Assembly (NCBI GenBank): GCA_043777595.1
Contig: JAYWHT010000077.1
Span: 45,623-109,622, forward strand
DNA from: JAYVJH01 sp043777595
GTDB taxonomy: Bacteria; Bacteroidota; Bacteroidia; Cytophagales; Spirosomataceae
Direction: 5' to 3'
Length of the DNA: 64,000 bases
Below are positions 31,624 to 41,277 of this stretch, in pieces (within the stretch, counting starts at the first letter, position 1; every line of letters starts with the position of its first letter). The translations under genes and the position numbers were made by a program. The notes under the pieces were generated by a model. The model was not told the DNA's origin and searched no databases. It saw nothing but the letters and a program-made list of their open reading frames with translations.

Positions 31624-32211
31624 CTATCTAAAATACAATAAAAAGGCAAATAGGTAAATCCAGACCACACCCAGAAAGTGCCAAAACGTGGTACAAATCT
31701 CTATTCTTCTCATGGCTTTGGCATGTACTTTCATTTTCATTGATGAGCTAAACGTAACGCCCAATACAATAAGTCCTAACAAGATATGCAGACCATGAAA
31801 TACTGTGAAGGCATAGAAAAAAGAACCTGAGGCGTTGCCAACAAAATATACATTCTGGTTTACTAATTCTTTCCACCCCAACACTTGCAAATACAAAAAC
31901 ATCAATCCAAGTACAAAAGTAATAGAAATTGCGGTTTTGAGTGCATTGAAGTTATCTTTTTTTGCAGAAAAAACTGCAAACTGCATTGTAATACTACTCA
32001 AAATGATGACGACCGTACCATACCAAAATATCTGGGGTACTTCAAATTCTGCCCAGTTTCCTTCGGCACGCTTCACTAAGTAGGCACTGGTTTGTGATGC
32101 AAAAAACATCACTGACGACACGATAAATAGCCAAAGTATAAACTTTTTCGGCTCCATTGAGAGTGTTTCTTGGGCTTCTTCGGCTATGCCCTTAGTATAA
32201 TTTTCTGTCAT
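31624..32211 (-). CDS. coxC: Cytochrome c oxidase subunit III, copy 1
   Basis: 195 residues, five transmembrane helices. KKFILWLFIVSSVMFFASQTSAYLV, QFAVFSAKKDNFNALK, VLGWKELVNQ, FFYAFTVFHGLHILLGLIVLG and FWHFLGVVWIYLFAFLLYF match the short five-helix subunit III. Two subunit III-like proteins in tandem are usual in Bacteroidota operons of this type. Starts seven bases after ctaB. Confidence 0.92.
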   Translation of the reverse strand: MTENYTKGIAEEAQETLSMEPKKFILWLFIVSSVMFFASQTSAYLVKRAEGNWAEFEVPQIFWYGTVVIILSSITMQFAVFSAKKDNFNALKTAISITFVLGLMFLYLQVLGWKELVNQNVYFVGNASGSFFYAFTVFHGLHILLGLIVLGVTFSSSMKMKVHAKAMRRIEICTTFWHFLGVVWIYLFAFLLYFR

Positions 32212-32218
32212 TGTCTTA

Positions 32219-33106
32219 TTAAATTTTGTCTAATAAAAAAGCAATCTGAACAACTGGTAAATATAAAAACGACCCGAACATCAACTGTAAGGCAGTTTTA
32301 TCGGTACATTTTCTCATTAGATGAAACGTTTGGGCTAAGAACACTACACCGAACAACATAGCTACAAGGCCCGAGTCAATACCTGTCATTCCCAAATAAT
32401 AGGGCAACCACGTAAGCGGAAGCAAACAGAGCGTATAAATCATCATCTGAATAGCCGTGTTTATGTCTTTCCCCCCTTTTGAAGGCAATAGTTTGAATCC
32501 AGCTTTTTTGTAGTCGTCGTCTAATACCCATGCAATGGCCCAAAAGTGCGGAAACTGCCAGAAGAACTGAATCGCAAACAGAATACCTGGCTCTAAACTA
32601 AAATGGTTTGTAGCTGCAACCCAGCCAATCATTGGTGGGAGTGCACCTGGAATTGCCCCTACAAAAACCGCAATCGGCCCAACTCTTTTGAGGGGGGTGT
32701 AAACAAAACCATACAATATCATTGACAGAATCGCCAACGCACAGGCTCTAAGATTGAAGTTTATAAGAAAAATTGATATACTGATTACCGTTAAGACTAT
32801 ACAAAACCCAATTGCTTGATTAACAGAGAGCCGGCCACTCGGTAGTGGGCGGTTTTCCGTTCGCTTCATTAGTTTGTCAAAGTCTATCTCAATAATTTGA
32901 TTGATGATATTGGCTGCACCAGTAATTCCAATTGCTGCAACCGAAAATAACGCAAGATTGACCCAGCTAAAATTATTTACAGCAAAGCAGTAGCCAAATG
33001 CACCAGAAAAGGCAACGGTAGCACTAAGCCGAAATTTAAGTATATCGAAATATGCCCGAGCTATTTCTTTTGTAGACGCCTCAGATATGTTTGAAGTTGC
33101 TTGCAT
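32219..33106 (-). CDS. ctaB: Protoheme IX farnesyltransferase
   Basis: Converts haem b to haem o, the first step of haem A synthesis for the oxidase. 295 residues from the ATG at 33106 (MQATSNISEAS). The prenyltransferase motif NIINQIIEIDFDKLMKRTENRPLP-type is seen as IIEIDFDKLMKRT and NRPLPSGRLS; a second region is WVLDDDYKKAGFKLLPS. About eight to nine transmembrane helices. The frame is open up to 33184, but that would overlap ctaA; the chosen start lies one base after the ctaA stop. Confidence 0.93.
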   Translation of the reverse strand: MQATSNISEASTKEIARAYFDILKFRLSATVAFSGAFGYCFAVNNFSWVNLALFSVAAIGITGAANIINQIIEIDFDKLMKRTENRPLPSGRLSVNQAIGFCIVLTVISISIFLINFNLRACALAILSMILYGFVYTPLKRVGPIAVFVGAIPGALPPMIGWVAATNHFSLEPGILFAIQFFWQFPHFWAIAWVLDDDYKKAGFKLLPSKGGKDINTAIQMMIYTLCLLPLTWLPYYLGMTGIDSGLVAMLFGVVFLAQTFHLMRKCTDKTALQLMFGSFLYLPVVQIAFLLDKI

Positions 33107-33107
33107 T

Positions 33108-34088
33108 TTACACCAATAAGGGGAGTGTTTCTTTTGCTTTTTGTACACCCAACCAGATAACAAATTGTAGACCGAGCGATACAACAGCCAAAGTTACATG
33201 AATAGGTTGTACGGCTGCCGGTACGTGTAGGTAGCTAAGTACGATGCCTGTTACGGCTTCAATTACTATAACTGCCATTAGTATTTTTGTGAGATTATGG
33301 AGAATACTTTTCCCCCTTACGTTTGTACTCAGAACATATACAACCCCTGCGTGTAGGATTAGTACCAATATTGAAAACGAGCGGTGAATGTAAAATCGAT
33401 AGTCTAAATTTTCTATCCACCTACTCCTATTCATTTCACCTACTTTTTGTGCTACCTCGTCAATCGCTTCACGCACTTGGGTGCCAAAAAGGACTTGTAC
33501 TAAAGATACGATGATAAGAATGTTGAGTACCTTGACGAGCAACGTTTTCTTGATGACCTCGCCTACCTCTACTTTGGTAGCAAATGTTAATGCCATGACA
33601 TACATCAGCGCAAATACAATGGCAACAGCCAACAATAAGTGCAATGTAACTATCCGTGGGTGAAGTTCGGCTGATACTACTTTTGCGCCAAGCAGTCCCT
33701 CCAAACCAACCAACACAAAGGCCAACAAGCAGACATAGAAGACTTTGTTATCTTTCTTTATGTAAGAAACCGAACCGATAAGCGTGGTAAATATCAAAAT
33801 TCCAGTAACAACACCCAGCAAACGGTTAATGTACTCTATCCAAGTTTTGAGTGCATCAAATTCTACCTCACCCTTTAGTTTTTCACCATAAATCTCTTGA
33901 TAGTTTGAGGGCAACTGTGCGACTTCTGTGGGTGGTATCCAGCTTCCAAAGCAACGTGGCCAGTCGGGACAGCCCATACCAGAGCCTGTACTCCTAACAA
34001 TACCACCTGCCAGTATAAGCAGATAAACGGCGGCGATTGTTAGGAGTATTAGTTTCTGGAAAATATTAGTGCGATGCAAACTGGTCAT
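33108..34088 (-). CDS. ctaA: Haem A synthase (COX15/CtaA)
   Basis: Oxidises haem o to haem a. 326 residues, eight transmembrane helices in two halves. N-terminal signature GGIVRSTGSGMGCPDWPRCFG, then EYINRLLGVVTG, ELHPRIVTLHLLLA, FYIHRSFSILVLILHAG and VPAAVQPIHVTLA supply the paired histidines for haem. The Cys of MGCPDWPRC is conserved. The start overlaps the end of coxA by 23 bases, a sign of close coupling. Confidence 0.92.
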   Translation of the reverse strand: MTSLHRTNIFQKLILLTIAAVYLLILAGGIVRSTGSGMGCPDWPRCFGSWIPPTEVAQLPSNYQEIYGEKLKGEVEFDALKTWIEYINRLLGVVTGILIFTTLIGSVSYIKKDNKVFYVCLLAFVLVGLEGLLGAKVVSAELHPRIVTLHLLLAVAIVFALMYVMALTFATKVEVGEVIKKTLLVKVLNILIIVSLVQVLFGTQVREAIDEVAQKVGEMNRSRWIENLDYRFYIHRSFSILVLILHAGVVYVLSTNVRGKSILHNLTKILMAVIVIEAVTGIVLSYLHVPAAVQPIHVTLAVVSLGLQFVIWLGVQKAKETLPLLV

Positions 34089-35949
34089 TATAATTTTGAG
34101 CCTCTATTTCTTTTTCCATAGCTATTTCTGCATTTTCATGTGGTAGATTAGACTCTGGTGTTTGCGAATAGGGAACATTTTGCGGAATAAAGTCATCGGC
34201 TGCGCCCGGCTTACTATAATCATAAGGCCAACGATATACTGCTGGAATTTCGCCCTCCCAGTTGCCGTGGCCTGGGTGTAGGGGTGTTGTCCATTCCAAG
34301 GTATTTGACTTCCAAGGATTTAGTGGTGCAGTACGACCTCTGAAGATACTATAAAAGAAGTTCCACAGGAATATGAATTGCGCCCCAAATGTAAAGAATG
34401 CTGCAATGCTTATAAACTGATTTAAGTCAGTAAAAGTATGCGTAAAATCGTAGGTTGTGAATGAATAATAACGACGTGGGAAACCTGCTATACCGACGTA
34501 GTGCATTGGGAAGAATATAAGATATATACCAATGAATGTTCCCCAAAAGTGGATTTGGCCTTGTGTGTTATTCATCATTCGTCCAAACATTTTAGGAAAC
34601 CAATGATAAACGCCAGCAAAGAAACCAAAAGCCGATGCAGCGCCCATTACTATATGGAAGTGAGCAACCACAAAGTAAGTATCGTGTAGCTGTATGTCCA
34701 AGGCAGAGTTACCTAATATTATACCAGTAAGTCCGCCTGTTACAAACAACGATACCAATCCGATGGAGAACAACATTGCGGGGGTAAAAATAATGTTACC
34801 TTTCCAAAGTGTTGTAATATAGTTAAACGCCTTTACTGCTGATGGTACTGCAATTATTAACGTCAAGAACATAAACACTGACCCCAAAAACGGATTCATA
34901 CCTGTTACGAACATGTGGTGCGCCCAAACAATGAATGCTAAAAATGCAATAGCTAAAAGTGATGCAATCATGGCACGGTAACCAAATATCGGTTTGCGTG
35001 AGTTGGTTGCTATAATCTCTGAGGTGATACCGAGTGCTGGTAGTAACACTATGTAAACCTCAGGGTGTCCTAAAAACCAAAAGAGGTGCTGAAACAGTAT
35101 CGGACTTCCACCTTGGTTAGGCAGAGCCTCACCGTTGATATATATCTCAGATAAGTAAAAACTTGTACCAAAATGACGATCGAAAATCAATAATAATGCT
35201 GCCGATAGTAGAACAGGAAAAGAGATTAGCCCTAAAACTGCTGTAATCAAGAATGCCCAGATTGTGAGTGGTAAACGACTAAACGACATTCCACGTGTAC
35301 GCAAGTTGATAACCGTGGTAATATAGTTGATACCACCCAACAACGCAGAGATTATAAACAAAGACATACTCAACAACCAGAGCGTCATACCCATTTGGGA
35401 GCCTAAATGGGCTTGTGGCAATGCACTTAACGGCGGATATACGACCCACCCACCTGCGGCTGGACCTGTTTCTAAAAATATTGAGATGAACATGAGAACG
35501 CTTGATGCAAAAAAGAACCAAAATGATAACATATTCAAGAAGCCAGAAGCCATGTCTCGTGCGCCAATCTGTAACGGAATCAAGAAGTTGCTAAATGTGC
35601 CACTCAATCCTGCTGTTAATACAAAAAACACCATGATTGTTCCGTGCATCGTTACGAGTGCTAAATAAAAGTCGGGGCTTAATTTACCACCATCTTCTAT
35701 CCAACGGCCTAAGATTGGTTTCAACCAACTCATGTTGGCATTGGGGAAACCTAACTGCATACGAAATATTACGGACATTGATATACCAATCACTGCCCAC
35801 ACTATTCCCGATATCATGTACTGTTTGGCTATTACTTTGTGGTCTTCACAAAATATATACTTACGCCAAAAGTTTAACTCCTCGTGGTGGTGTTCGCCCG
35901 CTTCGTGTACGTGAACGCCTGTTTCCAAATCTGCTTCTGCTACTGACAT
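34066..35949 (-). CDS. coxA: Cytochrome c oxidase subunit I
   Basis: Catalytic haem-copper subunit, 627 residues, at least 12 transmembrane helices. Ligands seen: His102 (MHGTIMVFF) and His432 for haem a, His430 (VVAHFH) for haem a3, and His295, His344, His345 for CuB. The GHPEVY motif gives the crosslinking Tyr299 and Glu297, the mark of A1-type oxidases with D and K proton channels. A His-rich N-terminus (VHVHEAGEHHHEE) may help copper loading. Located 27 bases after coxB. Confidence 0.97.
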   Translation of the reverse strand: MSVAEADLETGVHVHEAGEHHHEELNFWRKYIFCEDHKVIAKQYMISGIVWAVIGISMSVIFRMQLGFPNANMSWLKPILGRWIEDGGKLSPDFYLALVTMHGTIMVFFVLTAGLSGTFSNFLIPLQIGARDMASGFLNMLSFWFFFASSVLMFISIFLETGPAAGGWVVYPPLSALPQAHLGSQMGMTLWLLSMSLFIISALLGGINYITTVINLRTRGMSFSRLPLTIWAFLITAVLGLISFPVLLSAALLLIFDRHFGTSFYLSEIYINGEALPNQGGSPILFQHLFWFLGHPEVYIVLLPALGITSEIIATNSRKPIFGYRAMIASLLAIAFLAFIVWAHHMFVTGMNPFLGSVFMFLTLIIAVPSAVKAFNYITTLWKGNIIFTPAMLFSIGLVSLFVTGGLTGIILGNSALDIQLHDTYFVVAHFHIVMGAASAFGFFAGVYHWFPKMFGRMMNNTQGQIHFWGTFIGIYLIFFPMHYVGIAGFPRRYYSFTTYDFTHTFTDLNQFISIAAFFTFGAQFIFLWNFFYSIFRGRTAPLNPWKSNTLEWTTPLHPGHGNWEGEIPAVYRWPYDYSKPGAADDFIPQNVPYSQTPESNLPHENAEIAMEKEIEAQNYNDQFASH

Positions 35950-35976
35950 TGTTGTATCTTTTAAAGGTTTATATTT

Positions 35977-37113
35977 TTATAGTGAGGCCGACGCACCTAA
36001 TGCAGAGCCTGTTTGTGCTGGTTTTGTGTTAGCTACTGGTACGACTGGCTCTGCTGGAACAGGCATATACTTCATCGCTTTTGCTTTCAAGTCCTGTGGT
36101 ATTTTCGACATAAAATCTGGCTTGTTCTCTAAGATTGTAGCTAAGACTGGCTTTTGAGATGCTTTCCACTTATTAAAAGAAGCCTCGTCTTCTACTATCA
36201 ACCTCAGTCTCATAGAGAAGTGGCCACGACCGCATACTTCGGTGCAGGCGATCTCGTAGTCGAATTTTGGATTTTCTAATTCTGCTCGCATTTCCTTAGT
36301 TGTCCTGTCAGGTGTAAACTGGAACTTAGTCGGCATTCCTGGTACAGCATCCATTTTTACTCTCATGTGAGGAATAAACACAGAGTGAAGTACATCTCTC
36401 GCGCGGATTTTGAGAGCAACTGGTCTATTAACGATTAAGTGCATCTCGCCATTGTGTATGAAGTCATCAAAAGCATTTGCATCTGAAAAATCAATTCCCA
36501 TAGGATTGTTATTTGTGTCATCTACTAATTTGTAGTTGTACTTTCCTAATTTGTTATCTTCATTTCCTCCATAACGAACCCACCAGTTAAACTGTTTGCC
36601 CATTATTTCTACAACTTGGGCATTTGATGGCGCTTCGGCCATGATGTTTGTCCATGCTACATAGCCAGTAAATACCAAGTAGGCCATCACTACTGCCGGT
36701 ATTACAGTCCAAACCAATTCAAGTACGTGATTTTCTGGATAGAACTTCGCCTTACGATTTTTGTTGTAGCTGTATTTCCAAGAAAAAAAGAATATTAAAA
36801 CATTAACAACAACCAATGCAACTGATAATATTCCCATCGAGACCCAGAACATGTGGTCGGTAATGCGTCCATGTGGGGAGGCTATCGGTAGCTGAAAAGT
36901 ACTTTCATAATGAAAATACGACCAAACACCCCCTATTGACCCGAATACGAGGAACAGTAAGCACATTATGGCGTTCGCATTATTATTTGGTACAGGTGCA
37001 TTGTCCTCTACTATTTCTGTTTTTGTACTTTTCAGTACGCTTTGCATTCTCATGACTACTGCTATTGTCAAGCCAAGGAATACAAGTGTGAGAAAACCTA
37101 TTAAATAAGTCAT
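35977..37113 (-). CDS. coxB: Cytochrome c oxidase subunit II
   Basis: 378 residues. The CuA site is complete: His243 (DVLHSVFIPHMRVKMDAVPG), Cys290, Cys294, His298 and Met301 (CTEVCGRGHFSMR). Four N-terminal hydrophobic segments (about 1-20, 48-66, 88-110, 130-152) instead of the usual two indicate an extended membrane anchor, common in this group. Unlike true caa3 oxidases there is no fused cytochrome c domain; the C-terminus is a short Ala/Pro-rich tail. Electrons probably come from haem domains of the alternative complex III. Confidence 0.95.
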   Translation of the reverse strand: MTYLIGFLTLVFLGLTIAVVMRMQSVLKSTKTEIVEDNAPVPNNNANAIMCLLFLVFGSIGGVWSYFHYESTFQLPIASPHGRITDHMFWVSMGILSVALVVVNVLIFFFSWKYSYNKNRKAKFYPENHVLELVWTVIPAVVMAYLVFTGYVAWTNIMAEAPSNAQVVEIMGKQFNWWVRYGGNEDNKLGKYNYKLVDDTNNNPMGIDFSDANAFDDFIHNGEMHLIVNRPVALKIRARDVLHSVFIPHMRVKMDAVPGMPTKFQFTPDRTTKEMRAELENPKFDYEIACTEVCGRGHFSMRLRLIVEDEASFNKWKASQKPVLATILENKPDFMSKIPQDLKAKAMKYMPVPAEPVVPVANTKPAQTGSALGASASL

Positions 37114-37194
37114 TTTGTTTTGGTATTTAGATGTTGTAATCTAACTATAATAATTAGCTGTTAAATAAAATTGTTTTGAAAATCGTTACTTTTT

Positions 37195-38517
37195 TTACGC
37201 AATATCGTGGTGTAACGACTCCTCCAACATAGGGTGGTTGCTCGGAACAAGATTTGCTTTTGTTAGTTGATGTGAAACCGTCCAAATAAAGCCACAAGCA
37301 AACATCAGAACGAACCCAAACTCAACTGGGCCAAAGCCTGCGTGAGCGCCTACTGTTCCTGGCATTATGTTATTCCAAAAATCAAAATAATGTCCAACAA
37401 TAATCGTCCAGCAAGCTACTTTCAATATACGAGGTGTGCGTTTTGCATCTCTTGTCATCAAGACCAAAAACGGTGCGATGAAGTTGAGTAGTATATTGAT
37501 AAAGAACGGTATTTTATAGATTCCACCATATCCGCTAAAACGCTCACGGTAATATATGGCTTCTTCTGGTAAGTTGGCATAGTATATCAACAAAAACTGT
37601 GCGAACCACACATAAGTCCAGAAAATAGTAAACGCAAAGCAAAATTTGCCTAAGTCGTGTAGGTGGCTTTCGTTTACCCAACGCAAGTAACCCCTTTCAC
37701 GGAGTGTTACTACTGTGAGGGTCATGGTTGCTAACCCAGCCACGTGCCAGCTTGCGAGTGTGTACCAGCCAAACATTGTCGAGAACCAGTGCGTGTCAAT
37801 GGCCATCACAAAGTCCCAAGCCGAGGTCGAAGATGTTACGCCAAAAATCAGCAGAAACATTACTCCATATTTTATACTTTTTTCGTAGTTAGTCAATCCG
37901 CCAATTTCGTCTTCTTGCAACGAAAACTTACGAATCATTTTCCAAAGCGTGTACCATGCAATAAAATAAAACGCCATTCGACACAAATAAAATGGTGTAT
38001 TCAAGAATGGTCTCTTGCCTGCAATTATTGCATCGTACTCTGGGCTTGCTTTGTCGAAGAGCGCCTCATTTGTCCAATGAAACATATCGTGGCCTGCTAC
38101 AAAAAACGTAACCAACATTGCCAAGCCAGTAACTGGTAAGAACGCTGGCATGGCTTCTGGAATACGCTTAAAAACTACCGACCAGCCTGCCTGAGCTAAA
38201 TAATTATATGATATAAAGAACATTCCAATTACGGATATTCCTGTAAAATAAACTGCATTAACCCAGATATTTGCCCAGATACGGGTTGTCCACTTGTATT
38301 CGTGACCATGTGCATGAGATGCTTCTGCACCATGCTCTGACACACCATGTACAGCCCCAGTTGCATGTTCCTCGCCTATACCGTTGGCAAGCAGATAAGC
38401 CCCCACTAACACAAGTGTGAGGCCGAGTGCGCCCCCGATTAGTAAGTTACGCTTTGACTGTGGTGTAAACTCAAATTGTTCTTCAACCGATATTGCTTCG
38501 TGATGATGTGAGGCCAT
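37195..38517 (-). CDS. actF: Alternative complex III subunit ActF
   Basis: 440 residues, ten or so transmembrane helices. The His-rich N-terminus (MASHHHEAIS) and the segment FVAGHDMFHWTNEALFD, followed by FYLCRMAFYFIAWYTLW and SSTSAWDFVMAIDTHWFSTMFGW, are characteristic of ActF, the smaller relative of ActC in quinol:cytochrome c oxidoreductase. It lies between actE and coxB, linking the two enzyme gene sets. Confidence 0.9.
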   Translation of the reverse strand: MASHHHEAISVEEQFEFTPQSKRNLLIGGALGLTLVLVGAYLLANGIGEEHATGAVHGVSEHGAEASHAHGHEYKWTTRIWANIWVNAVYFTGISVIGMFFISYNYLAQAGWSVVFKRIPEAMPAFLPVTGLAMLVTFFVAGHDMFHWTNEALFDKASPEYDAIIAGKRPFLNTPFYLCRMAFYFIAWYTLWKMIRKFSLQEDEIGGLTNYEKSIKYGVMFLLIFGVTSSTSAWDFVMAIDTHWFSTMFGWYTLASWHVAGLATMTLTVVTLRERGYLRWVNESHLHDLGKFCFAFTIFWTYVWFAQFLLIYYANLPEEAIYYRERFSGYGGIYKIPFFINILLNFIAPFLVLMTRDAKRTPRILKVACWTIIVGHYFDFWNNIMPGTVGAHAGFGPVEFGFVLMFACGFIWTVSHQLTKANLVPSNHPMLEESLHHDIA

Positions 38518-38645
38518 ATTTTAAAATTTAATGTATAATTGTCAATGTGTAAGTTAAGTATCTATGCTATATTTCTTACATCTATTGTATATAAACTTTC
38601 TAATTGTTTGTGCGTGATATTTATTTGCTGCACAACTATTTTGTA

Positions 38646-39242
38646 TTATCCTTCTTGTAATTTATGAACGTAGTGTACAATTTTCCAGCGTTCTTCTGGC
38701 GTTACTTGCGAGGCATGCGACCACATACGACCTTTACCGTGTGTTATGACATGGAAAATATGCCCATCGTTCATGTTCAAATAAGCGTCTGCTTTGTAAT
38801 TTGGCACACCCTTATATTGTTCTGCTACCAGTCCGTTACCTTCACCAGCTTCGCCGTGGCAGTGCAAGCAATAACGCCCATACAACTCCTCGCCTTCTTT
38901 TAAAGTTTTAGTATTATTTGGAACAGGATTTACAAGAATCTCTTCGGCCAAAGCCAAGTCATCTTTACTGATATTGTATATCATCAAATCACGATCTGTG
39001 CTGTCGCCAAATTTAGTTTGATAGTTACGGCGAGATACCGTTCCAGAAACTGGTTCACGCATGTTTTTACCATCGGCATTGATAGGATTTGCCTTTACTT
39101 GGCTCAACGGCTCGTACCCAACTGGCAAATACATATTTGGTGCAAATTCCCAACCAGTGTCATTTTCATTTTTTTTGCACGAACTCATGCTTGCCGCAAC
39201 AAACAGAGCCGCACTTATTATCACTAAATTAAAACGCTTCAT
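38646..39242 (-). CDS. actE: Alternative complex III monohaem cytochrome c, ActE
   Basis: 198 residues from MKRFNLVII (ATG 39242); ATG codons at 39248 and 39260 are alternatives. The signal is a lipoprotein type ending at MSSC. A single haem c site CLHCH lies in a class I cytochrome domain (GEELYGRYCLHCHGEAGEGNG, with the distal Met probably in GKGRMWSHA). ActE is peripheral on the periplasmic side and can pass electrons towards the oxidase. Gap of about 60 bases to actD and 128 bases to actF. Confidence 0.9.
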   Translation of the reverse strand: MKRFNLVIISAALFVAASMSSCKKNENDTGWEFAPNMYLPVGYEPLSQVKANPINADGKNMREPVSGTVSRRNYQTKFGDSTDRDLMIYNISKDDLALAEEILVNPVPNNTKTLKEGEELYGRYCLHCHGEAGEGNGLVAEQYKGVPNYKADAYLNMNDGHIFHVITHGKGRMWSHASQVTPEERWKIVHYVHKLQEG

Positions 39243-39303
39243 TGTCATTTTGTTAGTCATTATTGATAATTGGTCATCTATAAATCAGACTTCCAATACG
39301 TTT

Positions 39304-39822
39304 TTAAACAAGTTTGATGTTTACCTCTTCAGCCCCAGATGCTCTGAGCAGGTCAGCAATTTCGGTTTCAGATTGCTTATTTTTACCTAAATCAATCGCC
39401 ATTATAAATTTATTATCAGTACAACGTGAGTCGAACAACAATGGTGCCGATGGCCCTAAACCATTGGTAATAAAAAAAGTAATTGTCATACCGAAGGCAG
39501 TAAACAAAACCGTCATTTCAAACATAGCTGGCACGTAGTTGGGCAATGAAATAGGATCTTTTCCACCAATAATCATCGGCCAGTCTATGCCCATTGTCCA
39601 GATTGTAAGGGCAGAGGCGCACAAAAGACCTACAACGCCAAACATAAATGCGGCAACACCGATTCGTGTGCGAGGGTGTCCGATGGCATCGTCTAAGCCG
39701 TGTATTGCGAATGGTGAGTAAACTTCATGCACTTTTACACCTGCTTTCTTTATCTTTTTGACAGCACTTAGTACGAGGTCATCGTCGTCATATACACCTA
39801 CTAAAAATTTTGATTCAGTCAT
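39304..39822 (-). CDS. actD: Alternative complex III subunit ActD (DUF3341)
   Basis: 172 residues. DUF3341 pattern: FLVGVYDDDDLVLSAVKKIKKAG and VHEVYSPFAIHGLDDAIG, then two transmembrane helices (about 55-77 and 97-119) and a C-terminal soluble part. The first part is a ferredoxin-like fold that predicts binding to the cytoplasmic side of the complex. Sits 12 bases after actC. Confidence 0.93.
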   Translation of the reverse strand: MTESKFLVGVYDDDDLVLSAVKKIKKAGVKVHEVYSPFAIHGLDDAIGHPRTRIGVAAFMFGVVGLLCASALTIWTMGIDWPMIIGGKDPISLPNYVPAMFEMTVLFTAFGMTITFFITNGLGPSAPLLFDSRCTDNKFIMAIDLGKNKQSETEIADLLRASGAEEVNIKLV

Positions 39823-39834
39823 TTTATTATTTTA

Positions 39835-41244
39835 TTAAACTAATTCTTTTTCTACTTTTTTCTTAGCGATTCCACCAATTTTAACTGGTAGCTTTTCTGA
39901 CGATGTTCTCAATACTGACTTCACTTCGGCCATATTTATTACAGGCAAATATTTAGAGAAAAGAAAAAAGAACGTGAAGAAAAAGCCGAACGAGAATATA
40001 TAATCACTAATGTCAAATATCGTTGGCGAGAAGTTTGCCCAACTCGACGGAATGTAGTCTCTGTGTAGTGATGTAACAATGATTACAAAACGCTCGAACC
40101 ACATACCAATATTTACAATTATTGATATAAAAAAGGTCCATTTGACACTACGACGAATTGAGCGAGACCAAAATAGCTGTGGTGATACCACGTTACAAGT
40201 CATCATAGCCCAGTATGCCCAAGCAAAAGGGCCTGTTGCGCGATTGATAAAGGCATAAGCCTCATATTCTACACCAGAGTACCATGCTATAAAAAACTCT
40301 GTGATATAAGCTACACCCACAATTGAACCTGTGAGTGTGATAATCTTATTCATCGACTCAATGTGTTCAAACGTAATGTAGTCTTCTAATTTGTAAACAA
40401 CACGGGTAACGAGCATCAGAGTTTGAACCATGGCGAAGCCCGAGAAAATCGCCCCAGCTACAAAGTAGGGTGGAAATATAGTTGTGTGCCAGCCTGGAAT
40501 GACCGAAGTAGCAAAGTCCATTGATACAATGGTGTGTACCGACAATACTAATGGCGTTGAAAGTCCAGCCAAAATCAAGCTGATGTACTCGTAGCGAGAC
40601 CAAGAGCGTGCAGAGCCATTCCAACCCATAGACAATGCCCCATATATTTTTTTAGAAATGGGATTTGTAGCACGGTCACGGATAGTAGCTAAATCGGGAA
40701 CTAAGCCTACAAACCAAAACAAACACGATACCGAAAAGTAAGTCGATATAGCGAACACGTCCCAAACCAAAGGCGAGTTGAAGTTTACCCACAACGAACC
40801 AAATGTATTTGGTAGCGGTAAGGCCCAGTAGGCTAACCAAGGACGACCCATATGCATCAAAATAAACGAAGCAGCACAAAGTACGGCAAAAATTGTCATC
40901 GCCTCGGCCGCACGGTTGATTGATGTTCTCCATTTTTGACGGAACAATAACAACACTGCCGAGATGAGCGTACCAGCGTGGCCAATACCTACCCACCAAA
41001 CGAAGTTTGTGATGTCCCAAGCCCAGCCTACGGTTTTGTTCAATCCCCACAGACCGAGTCCTTCCCACCATGTATAAAACACACAGGCGGTTCCGTACAA
41101 AAGTACTATTGATGAGATTCCAAAAGCGATCTTCCACTCCTTGGTGGGTGCGCTTTCTACATGGCGCACTACGTCTTCGGTTATGTCGGCATAAGTTTTG
41201 CCTCCAGTAACGAGCGGTATTCTAACGGGTGAAACTACGTGCAT
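39835..41244 (-). CDS. actC: Alternative complex III quinol-binding subunit ActC (NrfD/PsrC-like)
   Basis: 469 residues, ten transmembrane helices of the NrfD/PsrC family. VWWVGIGHAGTLISAVLLLFRQKWR holds the helix expected to line the quinol site, followed by EAMTIFAVLCAASFILMHMGRPW and ISLILAGLSTPLVLSVHTIVS. ActC binds menaquinol and is believed to contribute a proton path. Starts 33 bases after actB. Confidence 0.94.
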   Translation of the reverse strand: MHVVSPVRIPLVTGGKTYADITEDVVRHVESAPTKEWKIAFGISSIVLLYGTACVFYTWWEGLGLWGLNKTVGWAWDITNFVWWVGIGHAGTLISAVLLLFRQKWRTSINRAAEAMTIFAVLCAASFILMHMGRPWLAYWALPLPNTFGSLWVNFNSPLVWDVFAISTYFSVSCLFWFVGLVPDLATIRDRATNPISKKIYGALSMGWNGSARSWSRYEYISLILAGLSTPLVLSVHTIVSMDFATSVIPGWHTTIFPPYFVAGAIFSGFAMVQTLMLVTRVVYKLEDYITFEHIESMNKIITLTGSIVGVAYITEFFIAWYSGVEYEAYAFINRATGPFAWAYWAMMTCNVVSPQLFWSRSIRRSVKWTFFISIIVNIGMWFERFVIIVTSLHRDYIPSSWANFSPTIFDISDYIFSFGFFFTFFFLFSKYLPVINMAEVKSVLRTSSEKLPVKIGGIAKKKVEKELV

Positions 41245-41277
41245 ATATTTTTACGGTTTATTCGGTTATCGGTTAAA